DNA of 64,000 nt from positions 1 to 64,000 of the forward strand of contig JAFSNR010000018.1 of the NCBI GenBank assembly GCA_017443345.1. The letters run 5' to 3'. The notes beneath the pieces were generated by a model. That model searched no databases and was not told the DNA's origin. It saw nothing but the letters and a program-made list of their open reading frames with translations. Positions 34,137-42,563 of the stretch are shown piece by piece. Source of the DNA: Prevotella sp. (GTDB taxonomy: Bacteria; Bacteroidota; Bacteroidia; Bacteroidales; Bacteroidaceae). The stretch's first letter is position 1. The number at the start of each line of letters is the position of its first letter. A program made the position numbers and the translations under genes.

Positions 34137-35248
34137 TGTCCAAGGTATCTGACGTATTCACAAGCCGCTAACAGGAATGCACCAACACCGAAGTTGGATT
34201 GAGAGTTAGAGTCGACGGTCTGTCCTGGGATGGCACGCTCACCGATAGGTTGCACGTAGCCCACCTTACCGTCTTTCTGAAGGGCAATGTTGGTCAGATA
34301 GTTCCACGCTTTCTCAATGGTTGGAGCAAATTCTTTCTTGGAAAGATAACCGTTATTCACCCCCCAAAGCAAGCCGTAGCAGAAGAAGGCTGTTCCTGAC
34401 GTCTCATAGCCCGGCGCCTGCTTTGGATCCATCATCGAACGAGTCCAGTGACCTTGGGGCTGCTGGAGCTTTTTGACGGCACGCGCCAGATTCGCGTATT
34501 TCTCGACGAAGAAAGGCTGGCGGACATAGGTCTCAGGCATATCCTGTAGCACCTTGGCAAGTCCTGCCAGTACCCAGCCGTCACCACGTGCCCAGAAGTC
34601 TTTCTTGCCGTTTGCTGTCTTATGTTTCGGATAGACATACTTGCCGTCACGGAAATAGAGTCGTGTCTCATAGTCGAGCATGATGGAGTCGCTGTAGAGA
34701 ATGTTTTCATACAGTTTGCGCAGGTATTTGGTATCACCTGTCAGTTTGTACATCTTCGTCATCACAGGCATAACCATATAGAGTGCATCAGCCCACCACC
34801 AGTAGTCGTGTACCTCCGAGTCGGCCTCGTAGCCCATCACCTCCTTGGCTCTCTTAATTCTGATCTCTTCATTCTTAATCTGATAGAGATCAATGTACGT
34901 CTGGAAACAAATCTGCCAGTCGCCGAAGAGGACATAGTCTTGCCCCTCGCCGTAGTTCTTGTATTTCCACTTGGCAGGATCCGTTTCCGTTGCGCCCTTC
35001 CACTGGTTGTGCTCTGCCCAGCGGATGCTGTAGTCGAGCATCTGTTGGTCTTGAAGCAGCTTGTAGACTTCCATGTTCCCAGTGTGGTAGGCTGCATTAT
35101 CCCAGAACGACCTCACCTCTGCGGGATTGTTCGTCTGCCAATAAATGTTCACCTTCCTGATGACATCCTTCACCTCGTCAGTTGTCCATTTCCTGGCTTG
35201 GAGCGTCAGTCCCGTGAACAGTGCGATTGCTATAAGTAGTCTTCTCAT
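34133..35248 (-). CDS. GH105 unsaturated uronyl hydrolase
   Basis: A 371-residue exported enzyme of the GH88/GH105 group that removes the unsaturated uronic acid left by a lyase. Seen: signal peptide (to about residue 18), YVLFGDWQICFQTYIDLYQ, the active-site region HDYWWWADALYMVMPVM and DFWARGDGWVLAGLAKVLQD. It overlaps the lyase gene by 4 bp, so translation is coupled. Confidence 0.92.
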   Translation of the reverse strand: MRRLLIAIALFTGLTLQARKWTTDEVKDVIRKVNIYWQTNNPAEVRSFWDNAAYHTGNMEVYKLLQDQQMLDYSIRWAEHNQWKGATETDPAKWKYKNYGEGQDYVLFGDWQICFQTYIDLYQIKNEEIRIKRAKEVMGYEADSEVHDYWWWADALYMVMPVMTKMYKLTGDTKYLRKLYENILYSDSIMLDYETRLYFRDGKYVYPKHKTANGKKDFWARGDGWVLAGLAKVLQDMPETYVRQPFFVEKYANLARAVKKLQQPQGHWTRSMMDPKQAPGYETSGTAFFCYGLLWGVNNGYLSKKEFAPTIEKAWNYLTNIALQKDGKVGYVQPIGERAIPGQTVDSNSQSNFGVGAFLLAACEYVRYLGQ

Positions 35249-35353
35249 ATTCGTTTGTTTTTTTAATAAGGGGCAGCCTACGTCACATAGACTGCCCCCT
35301 CCACCTTAGAAATACTAACTAATAACCTAATTATGTATGAACGAAAGATGTTA

Positions 35354-37030
35354 TTAATATCCAGGGTTCTGCTGGAGGTCAGCATCCTTGTTGAGCTGAA
35401 TCTCTGACAGAGGAATAGGCAGCAGGGTGTGCTTAGAGGCGTCGAAGCCTGTAATCATCTTGCTTTCTGTAGTCTCTGGCCACTTGTCCATCATCATCTT
35501 CACGCGCTCAGCCAGTTTACCTGTGCGGCAGAGAGTGTAACGACGGTTCTCCTCACCAACCAACTCGCGGATACGCTCGTCGAGCAGGAAGTCCATATTC
35601 ATCTGGGCAGCAGTGACCTTACCAGCCTCTGCGTTGCCGCTCTCAGCACGGTACGCCTTGAAGGCACGGTCGCGCAGCACGTTGATATCCTCTGCGGCAC
35701 CTGCGGTATTACCCTGCTGGATTCGGGCTTCTGCACGGAGCAGATAAGCATCAGCGAGACGCATAATGGGCCAGTCCTTAACGAGAGCATAGCCAAAGTC
35801 GTCTGTCGGGTCGTAGCCACCCCACTTGGTCGTGTGAGGATACATGACGTTCAAGGTATCCTTTACGGTCCAGTAAGCCTTGTCACCAGTCTTCACGCTG
35901 ACTTGTGTGGCACCAGCCGTTCCCTCGTCAACCTTGAAGCCGTCCTTTACCCATACAGTACCACTCCAGTTAGGCTTGTTATAATAGAGGATACGGCGGA
36001 TATTGTGGTTAGAGTTACGGATATCACCCTTCTCATAGATACCATATTTCACATAGTTGCTCAGGCGCAGACGACCATTACCACGTCCTCCGATAGAGTC
36101 GGCATTCTGCATACCGTCGATCTTGTGGAAGGCAGCTACCCAGTTACGACGCTGCTGCGGGTTGTCGATGGTTCCGCCCGTTACATCTCGGTTATACTCC
36201 ATCTGGAATACCCAGATACCCTCAGTGTTACCCTCAGAACGGCGCTGGTTGTGCCAACGGAACATATCACTGTAGTAATCGCCAGCCTCTGAGAGATACT
36301 TGCCATAACGCTCAGAGATCAGTTTGTAGTTACCGCTACTGATGACAGGCGAGACAGCAGCCTCGGCCTCAGCAGCCTTGCCCATACGGAGGAAAGCCTC
36401 TCCAGCAAGGATGCGGGCACAGTCCTTATTGATACGGTTCTGCGTCTTGGTCTTGCCTACTTCAGGCAGATTGGCAATAGCGTCGTTCAGGTCTGATGTG
36501 ATGACACCATCTACCTCTGCAACAGCGTTACGGGTAAAGTCTGTGCGTGGTTCAGCCTTGCTCTCAGTGATGAGGGGTACAGGTCCCCAAAGGGTGACGA
36601 GCAGGTTGTAAGCGTACGCACGGAAGAACTCGGCCTCAGCCTTGCCGGCTGCGTCAACGCCTTCGGTGTTGATGATAATGTTCGCGCTATTGATGATGCT
36701 ATAGAGATTCTCCCACATGAAGCTGACACCACCGTTCTCAGAGTTCAGCGAACCATACTGGAAGAAAGGAACCTCCACACCTTCGGTATCACCAGGGGCA
36801 CCTACGTCGGTACCATCCTGCCAGATGCCTGTGAATCCCTGGCGACTAGACATACCCCAGAGGGCTGCATACTTATAGTGCAGACCGATGACTTTTGCCT
36901 CGACATCGGCTACATCTGTGCCGTAGTTCGAGTACATCTTCTCATCCAAGTAGCTGTCGCTGCATGAGGTCAGAGCCAGTGTGCTGACAGCAACTACTGA
37001 ATATATAATGTTTCTTAGTTTCATAATCAT
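35354..37030 (-). CDS. SusD/RagB family surface glycan-binding lipoprotein (locus 2)
   Basis: A 558-residue lipoprotein (Cys in LALTSCSDS). SusD-type helices with AEAEFFRAYAYNLLVTLWGP and a C-terminal NMDFLLDERIRELVGEENRR. Encoded 29 bp after its SusC partner. Binds the glycan at the cell surface and closes the transporter. A second in-frame ATG lies two codons downstream (37024). Confidence 0.94.
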   Translation of the reverse strand: MIMKLRNIIYSVVAVSTLALTSCSDSYLDEKMYSNYGTDVADVEAKVIGLHYKYAALWGMSSRQGFTGIWQDGTDVGAPGDTEGVEVPFFQYGSLNSENGGVSFMWENLYSIINSANIIINTEGVDAAGKAEAEFFRAYAYNLLVTLWGPVPLITESKAEPRTDFTRNAVAEVDGVITSDLNDAIANLPEVGKTKTQNRINKDCARILAGEAFLRMGKAAEAEAAVSPVISSGNYKLISERYGKYLSEAGDYYSDMFRWHNQRRSEGNTEGIWVFQMEYNRDVTGGTIDNPQQRRNWVAAFHKIDGMQNADSIGGRGNGRLRLSNYVKYGIYEKGDIRNSNHNIRRILYYNKPNWSGTVWVKDGFKVDEGTAGATQVSVKTGDKAYWTVKDTLNVMYPHTTKWGGYDPTDDFGYALVKDWPIMRLADAYLLRAEARIQQGNTAGAAEDINVLRDRAFKAYRAESGNAEAGKVTAAQMNMDFLLDERIRELVGEENRRYTLCRTGKLAERVKMMMDKWPETTESKMITGFDASKHTLLPIPLSEIQLNKDADLQQNPGY

Positions 37031-37059
37031 TACTTTTTTACTATTTTACCTTTTTACCT

Positions 37060-40000
37060 TTAGAACGTCACGTTAAGACCGAATACATAGCTCTTCGTCA
37101 TCGGGTAGTTGTTCTCATAGCCACCCCATCCACGCTGTGTGATATCAGCCTCAGGATCCCATCCCTTCCAGCTGGTGAAGGTTGCGAGGTTGCGTGCGCT
37201 GGCATAGACTGTCAGAGCGCTGATGCGCAGGGCATTGATGATCTGTGCAGGGAACTGATAGCTCAGTGTCACGTCCTTGATACGTGTGAAGCTGGCATCG
37301 CATGGGAATCCGTAGCCCCAGCGGTTAGAGGTCTTGCTCAGTGAGCGGAACTCGTTGCTAGGATTGCTCTCCGACCAGTAGCCGATCTCAGTGGGTGAGT
37401 TGCGGCGTCCCATCTCATCGCTGGCTGTACCCAGCAGAGAGTTATTACGCTTCAGGCCCTGTACGGTCTGGATAAAGATGCTCAGTGAGAGGTTCTTGTA
37501 AGTGAAGGTGTTGGTCAAACCGCCAATCCACTTCGGAGTGGTCTGTCCCTGGATGGTCTTGTCGTCGTTAGGATCGATCTTGCCATCACCGTTCACGTCG
37601 CGCAGCTTCACGTCACCGGGCTGAGCCTGAGGATCCCATTTCAGATGGTCGCCGCGATCGATCTCTTCCTTCTGCCAGATACCTACCATCTCATAGTCGT
37701 AGATCACGCTGATAGGCTCTCCGATAAACCAACGGTTACCGATATCGCTCTTCTCGTCTCCGTAGAGATCCTTGATCTCATTCTTGTTCCAAGACCATAC
37801 GAGGTTGGTACCCCATGTAAAGTCTTTCGTTACAATGTTCTTAGAGTTGATGGTGATCTCAAGACCCTTGTTAGCGGTCTTACCCATATTCATATATACA
37901 TTCGAGAAACCAGAGATCTTCGGCAGGTTGCGCTGCAGAAGCAGGTCAGTGGTTGTAGATGTATAGAAGTCGATGTTACCGTTGATGCGGTTGTTCAGGA
38001 AACCAAAGTCGATACCGATGTTGAAAGTCTTAGTGGTCTCCCAACCCAGTCCAGAGTTACCCATGCGGCTGCTGGGGTAGAGAGCTGTATTTGACTGTCC
38101 GTCCATTGTCAGGGCAGCATTCGACATCTTGGCCAGTGTCTCGTATACGCCGATGGCCTCGTTACCTGCCTTACCGTAAGAGAGGCGTAGCTTCAGGTTG
38201 TTCAGCCAGTCAGCCTTCTCCATGAACTTCTCGTTGGCGATGTTCCAACCTAGGGCTATAGAGGGGAATGTACCGTATTTATTGTCACTACCGAACACAG
38301 ACGAACCGTCTCGACGTACTGTGAAGGTGAAGAGGTAGCGGCTGTCGTAAGAGTAGTTCAGACGTCCCATCTGAGAAACTGTCTTATAGAGATCGGTGTA
38401 TGACTTGGCAGTCTGTGTACCACCACCGCCGAGGTTGTGCCACAGCAGCTCATCATTGATGAACTTGGCGCCAGTTGCAGTGTTGTCGTGATACTTCTTG
38501 CGTGAAGAAGCGTAAAGCAACGTGATGTCGAAGTGGTGCTTCTGGATATCCTTTGCATAGGTCAGGATATTCTCCACTGTGCGACTCTGGGTCTCAGCGT
38601 TGAAGATATAACCGTATCCGTTAGGATCGTTCTGCTCGGCACCATTATAATAGTTCTCTCGCTTAGGAACGAATGAGTATCCGAAGTTGAACTTGTAGGT
38701 AAGACCTGACAAAGGCTTCCAGATATTGCCGAAGTTCAGCTCAGCGTAAGCATTGAGGTTGATGTTCCACTGACGGCGCTCGTGGTCCTGGTTGATGTCA
38801 CGCATCGGGTTGAAGAACAAGCTCTCAGTATACATCGGGTAGATGCAATAGCTGCCATCGTCCTCGTATACCTTACCATAAGGCGACATAGCCTCAGCCA
38901 TCATGAAGTTCACACGGCCGCCATCACGGTTGTGGCTGACGATGTAGCTGTTAGTACCGATTCTCAGATAATCTGTCACGTCGGCATCGATGTTCATACG
39001 GAGTGAGTAGCGCTTGTAGTTGAAGCCCTTCAGTACACCCTTCTGGCTCATGTAGTCGCCAGAGATGAAGTACTTGACCTTTTCGGCACCACCATTGACC
39101 GTAACGTTGTGATCCTGGATGATACCAGTCTGCGATATCATATCGTAGAGCCAGTCGGTTTCACGGCCTGCAGCCTGAGCCTCAGCCTCGTTCTGGTTCT
39201 TTACGAAGTCGTTGTACATTGTTTCACCAGGGTTCTGAGCTACATAGTCCTTATAACGCTGGGTAATCTGCGCTCCGTTACAGTAGTCCATCTTGTGGGC
39301 AAAGTTCTCAAAGCCGATGTAGCCATTATAGCTGACGCTGGGCTTGCCGTCCTTACCATGCTTGGTGGTGATTAGGATGACACCGTTGGCACCGTTCGTA
39401 CCATAGATAGCTGTAGCAGAGGCATCCTTCAGGATTTCCATCGACTCGATGTCGCCAGGGTTGATATCGTTGAGTGAACCACCGCTCTTCGAGATGGGGA
39501 TACCGTCGACTACGATGTAAGGACCAGTACCTGCGTTGATAGAGTTACGTCCGCGGACCAATGCTGAGGGGGCATCGCCAGGGATTGAAGAACCCTGAGT
39601 GATGGTCACACCAGCTGCGGCGCCCTGTACAGCCTGCAGTACGTTGGTTACTGGCAGCTTGCTCAGGCGATCCTTATTAATAGAGGTGACAGAACCAGTC
39701 ACGTCCGACTTTTTCTGCACACCATAACCTACCACTACCACTTCGTCGAGCAACTCGGCGTCGTCCTCAATGGTGATGTTGAGGCTCTGTCCCGGCTGGA
39801 AGGCTACTTCCTTGGTCTGGTAACCGATGTAGGTCACCACCAGCGTACCGGCTTTCTGCACGTTCAGCGAGAAGTTACCGTCGAAGTCGGTCACCGTACC
39901 TGTCTGTGCGTCCTTTACCTTAACGGTGGCACCGATCACGGCATCACCGTTCTTGTCAGTCACCTGGCCCTTCACAACGCCAGCCTGCTGGACGTTCTGA

Positions 40001-40107
40001 ACAGCCTGTTCTGCCATTGTTGGCAATGGATTAGCAAATAATCCTGCTGCCAACGCCATCACGAAGCATAGCTTCTTGGATGGAAGAGCTAAATTAGCAT
40101 ACTTCAT
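37060..40107 (-). CDS. SusC/RagA family TonB-linked outer-membrane transporter (locus 2)
   Basis: A 1015-residue transporter: signal peptide (ending near PTMA), carboxypeptidase-regulatory-like domain (GQVTDKNGDAVIGATVKVKD), TonB-box-like EVVVVGYGVQKK, plug (VRGRNSINAGTGPYIVVDGI) and a beta-barrel ending NVTF. First gene of the minus-strand operon susC-susD-GH105-lyase-DUF2264, expressed from the element-bearing promoter at 40191-40259. Confidence 0.95.
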   Translation of the reverse strand: MKYANLALPSKKLCFVMALAAGLFANPLPTMAEQAVQNVQQAGVVKGQVTDKNGDAVIGATVKVKDAQTGTVTDFDGNFSLNVQKAGTLVVTYIGYQTKEVAFQPGQSLNITIEDDAELLDEVVVVGYGVQKKSDVTGSVTSINKDRLSKLPVTNVLQAVQGAAAGVTITQGSSIPGDAPSALVRGRNSINAGTGPYIVVDGIPISKSGGSLNDINPGDIESMEILKDASATAIYGTNGANGVILITTKHGKDGKPSVSYNGYIGFENFAHKMDYCNGAQITQRYKDYVAQNPGETMYNDFVKNQNEAEAQAAGRETDWLYDMISQTGIIQDHNVTVNGGAEKVKYFISGDYMSQKGVLKGFNYKRYSLRMNIDADVTDYLRIGTNSYIVSHNRDGGRVNFMMAEAMSPYGKVYEDDGSYCIYPMYTESLFFNPMRDINQDHERRQWNINLNAYAELNFGNIWKPLSGLTYKFNFGYSFVPKRENYYNGAEQNDPNGYGYIFNAETQSRTVENILTYAKDIQKHHFDITLLYASSRKKYHDNTATGAKFINDELLWHNLGGGGTQTAKSYTDLYKTVSQMGRLNYSYDSRYLFTFTVRRDGSSVFGSDNKYGTFPSIALGWNIANEKFMEKADWLNNLKLRLSYGKAGNEAIGVYETLAKMSNAALTMDGQSNTALYPSSRMGNSGLGWETTKTFNIGIDFGFLNNRINGNIDFYTSTTTDLLLQRNLPKISGFSNVYMNMGKTANKGLEITINSKNIVTKDFTWGTNLVWSWNKNEIKDLYGDEKSDIGNRWFIGEPISVIYDYEMVGIWQKEEIDRGDHLKWDPQAQPGDVKLRDVNGDGKIDPNDDKTIQGQTTPKWIGGLTNTFTYKNLSLSIFIQTVQGLKRNNSLLGTASDEMGRRNSPTEIGYWSESNPSNEFRSLSKTSNRWGYGFPCDASFTRIKDVTLSYQFPAQIINALRISALTVYASARNLATFTSWKGWDPEADITQRGWGGYENNYPMTKSYVFGLNVTF

Positions 40108-40190
40108 TTGTTACTGTTTTGAGTTAATTGTTAATGTTAGTTATATATAATAATGAATATGATTCACGTAAACGATTACGAATTCGTTTG

Positions 40191-40259
40191 CAAAGATACG
40201 ATAATTGATTTATATCAATGTCCCTTTATTGTTATTTTGTGGGAACAAATCGTGAAAAC
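40191..40259 (-). promoter_or_regulatory. susC promoter with 55-bp conserved upstream element, copy 1
   Basis: On the minus strand the -7 box TATCTTTG occupies 40198-40191. Six bases upstream begins TTGATTTATATCAA (40205-40218, an inverted repeat), then a 13-bp variable spacer, then 28 bp (40232-40259, with TGTGGGAACAAATCGTG) identical to 42465-42492. Likely binding region of the locus regulator at 42564. Confidence 0.8.
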
Positions 40260-40284
40260 AGCCAGTTTTACCGCTGTTTATCCC

Positions 40285-42393
40285 TTATTTCACGGATAAT
40301 TCCCATTCGTCTTGCCATCTGACGACGGGCTTGCCGTTCTCGAATGTGATGGGCAGCCAGATATATCGGGCATCGCTGGGATGCCAGGGGCGCCAGATGT
40401 CGGCCATGAAGATGAACTGTTCGCCTACGGGCAGGATATAGGTACTCTGACCACCGAAGGTCTTTTCGGCATTGGGACCGACGCACGGATTGGGATGCTG
40501 CGTCCATGGTCCCCAGATGCTGGGGGCAGAGAACATGCGCGCCTCGTTGGGAGCCCAGCCGGTACAACCGCTGGTGATCATCCAATAGGTGCCGTCCTTC
40601 TTGAAGATGGCGGGTGCCTCGTTCTGTCCACCCGGGGCAACGCGGGTATAGCGGCCAGAGTGGTGCAAGTAGTCGTTGGTCAGTTCGGCTATATGCAGGG
40701 TGAGGTTGTCCTCCGACGAGAAGATATGGTAGGCCTTGCCATCGTCATCGATGTAGAGTGTCATGTCACGTGACATCTGTCCCGTGCCGAAGTCGCGCTT
40801 CAGGAAAAGCCCTTGTCTGATGGCTTCGCGCCAGTCGGGTGTCCACCATTCCTTGAAGTGGCTGATGTCCATGGTGTCGAGTACGGCAAGCTCTTTCTGG
40901 CCGAACTCCACAGGGTAAGTGCCGGCATTGGCACGCTGCGAGTACAGGAACTTATAGGGACCTTCGGGTTTGTCGCTGACGGCCACGCCATAACGGGCGG
41001 CGCTGTAGCCCTTGCCCTTCAGTTCCAGATGGAACCACATGCAGAACTTGCCCGTCACCTTATTATATATAACCTTCGGACGCTCCAGCACGCAGCCGCG
41101 CTCAATCTCCGAACCCTTCTCGTCACTCACGTAAAGGGCAACCCCACAGTTCCTCCAGTTTACGAGGTCTTCCGAGGCATAACACATCACACCCACCATA
41201 GCCGACGAGGTGGTGTCGGCCTTGTGCTCACCAAACCAGAACCAGGTATCACCGTACTTCATGATACCGCCGCCGTGGGCATTGATGTGGCGTCCGCTGT
41301 CGTCCAGCCAAAGCTCACCGCTCTTGATGGTCTTGTTCTTGGGTTGCGCAGCCCAATACTGTTCCAGGCGCTTGGCTTCTGCCTTGGTAATCTGAATGAC
41401 GGAACCGTGTTTAGGGGAAACGAAGTTGGCGGCTTTCATCACACCCTCGTTGAAACGTCCCAAAGGCTTGAAGTTCTTGAAGTCGCTGGTTTCCACGAAT
41501 CCGAAGTTGTGGGGGTTGACGCTGTAGATATCATACATCACCACCCACTTGTTCTCACCAATGCGTTTCCACACGTTCGGTGCCTCGCAGCCGCGGTCTT
41601 CACCGTCGATCTGCTCAGCGTGATAGTCGTCGAAATGGTTGATTTTGTCAGAAATCATATACTTGATGCCGCCAGGATTCTCTTGGGCCACATAAGTCAT
41701 GAAGTAACGGCCATCGGGCATCGGGCAGATATCGGCATCCAGTACCTGTATCTTCTCGTCAGGGTATTCGAAAAGCAGCTGGGGCTCTGTCTCCAAGGTT
41801 GTGAAGTCTTCATTAGCATAGCTATAATATAATTTGGTACGACCGCCCGCGAATTGGCGGATGGTGAAGTAGACCATCGGTTTACCAACTTCCGGATCCC
41901 AGATAGTCTGGGGTGCCCAGGCACAACCAATCTCTCCGAACCTCTCGGGAAAGAGTTCGTCGATGTGTACTTCGGTATGGGTCCAGTGTATTAGGTCGTC
42001 TGAAGCCATCAGTACCAGTCCGCAGTTGTTACCCCAGCCGTATTTGTCAGGGCGTTCCCATTGTGAGGTACGGAGTCCTTTCTGCTTGCCAAATACGTGT
42101 AGGTCGGTCATGGCGATGTAAAACTTTCCGTTGGGTGCACGGTAGAGGTGAGGATCGCGAATTCCCCGCTGGTCTGCGATGGAATCGCCAGAAATGATAG
42201 GGTCACAGCCGTTAATCGCTGTGAATGTATAGCCGTCGTAGCTGATGGCCATGAAGAGCGAATGTGTAGGATCATTGAAATAGGTGAAAAGATAGGCTCC
42301 CATATCTTTTTCCGACAGTTGCTGTTGTCTTTTAGCTTCTGCGGATGAAAAAACAATGGTTACCAGACAGAGTAATAGTTGTAGCTTTCTCAT
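40285..42393 (-). CDS. Exported protein with two GH43 domains
   Basis: A 702-residue enzyme with a signal peptide and two five-bladed GH43-type domains. The first (to about residue 340) has RGIRDPHLYRAPNGKFYIA and GCEAPNVWKRI; the second begins INAHGGGIMKYGDTWFWFG and has NEAPAIFKKDGTYWMITSG, which resembles GH43_24/34 galactan/galactosidase-type enzymes. A predicted side-chain or exo-galactanase activity on arabinogalactan-like glycans is inference. It is transcribed separately from its own element-bearing promoter. ATG 42393 is preferred to a TTG further upstream. Confidence 0.85.
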   Translation of the reverse strand: MRKLQLLLCLVTIVFSSAEAKRQQQLSEKDMGAYLFTYFNDPTHSLFMAISYDGYTFTAINGCDPIISGDSIADQRGIRDPHLYRAPNGKFYIAMTDLHVFGKQKGLRTSQWERPDKYGWGNNCGLVLMASDDLIHWTHTEVHIDELFPERFGEIGCAWAPQTIWDPEVGKPMVYFTIRQFAGGRTKLYYSYANEDFTTLETEPQLLFEYPDEKIQVLDADICPMPDGRYFMTYVAQENPGGIKYMISDKINHFDDYHAEQIDGEDRGCEAPNVWKRIGENKWVVMYDIYSVNPHNFGFVETSDFKNFKPLGRFNEGVMKAANFVSPKHGSVIQITKAEAKRLEQYWAAQPKNKTIKSGELWLDDSGRHINAHGGGIMKYGDTWFWFGEHKADTTSSAMVGVMCYASEDLVNWRNCGVALYVSDEKGSEIERGCVLERPKVIYNKVTGKFCMWFHLELKGKGYSAARYGVAVSDKPEGPYKFLYSQRANAGTYPVEFGQKELAVLDTMDISHFKEWWTPDWREAIRQGLFLKRDFGTGQMSRDMTLYIDDDGKAYHIFSSEDNLTLHIAELTNDYLHHSGRYTRVAPGGQNEAPAIFKKDGTYWMITSGCTGWAPNEARMFSAPSIWGPWTQHPNPCVGPNAEKTFGGQSTYILPVGEQFIFMADIWRPWHPSDARYIWLPITFENGKPVVRWQDEWELSVK

Positions 42394-42423
42394 GTTGTAA
42401 TTGTTAGTTGATGATTTCGGATG

Positions 42424-42492
42424 CAAAATTAAGAAGATTGATTTATATCAAGGGTTCTTCAGCGTTATTTTGTGGGAACAAATCGTGAAAAC
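42424..42492 (-). promoter_or_regulatory. GH43 promoter with 55-bp conserved upstream element, copy 2
   Basis: Minus-strand -7 box TAATTTTG (42431-42424), six bases, TTGATTTATATCAA (42438-42451), 13-bp variable spacer, 28 bp identical to copy 1 (42465-42492). Geometry is the same to the base as at 40191-40259. The element also lies upstream of the divergent regulator gene. Confidence 0.8.
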
Positions 42493-42513
42493 TAACTATT
42501 TTCTGCTTTTTTT

Positions 42514-42543
42514 TTGCCATTTGGAGAATGTTTTGTAACTTTG
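42514..42543 (+). promoter_or_regulatory. Promoter of the one-piece AraC regulator
   Basis: TTG (42514-42516), 19 bp, TAACTTTG (42536-42543), 20 bp before ATG 42564. Shares the divergent region with the GH43 promoter. Confidence 0.75.
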
Positions 42544-42563
42544 CGGGCGATAAGAGCTAACTA

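Noticed and set aside
40813..41832. 339-codon plus-strand ORF opposite the GH43 gene
   Set aside because: Antisense shadow created by codon bias of the GH43 gene.
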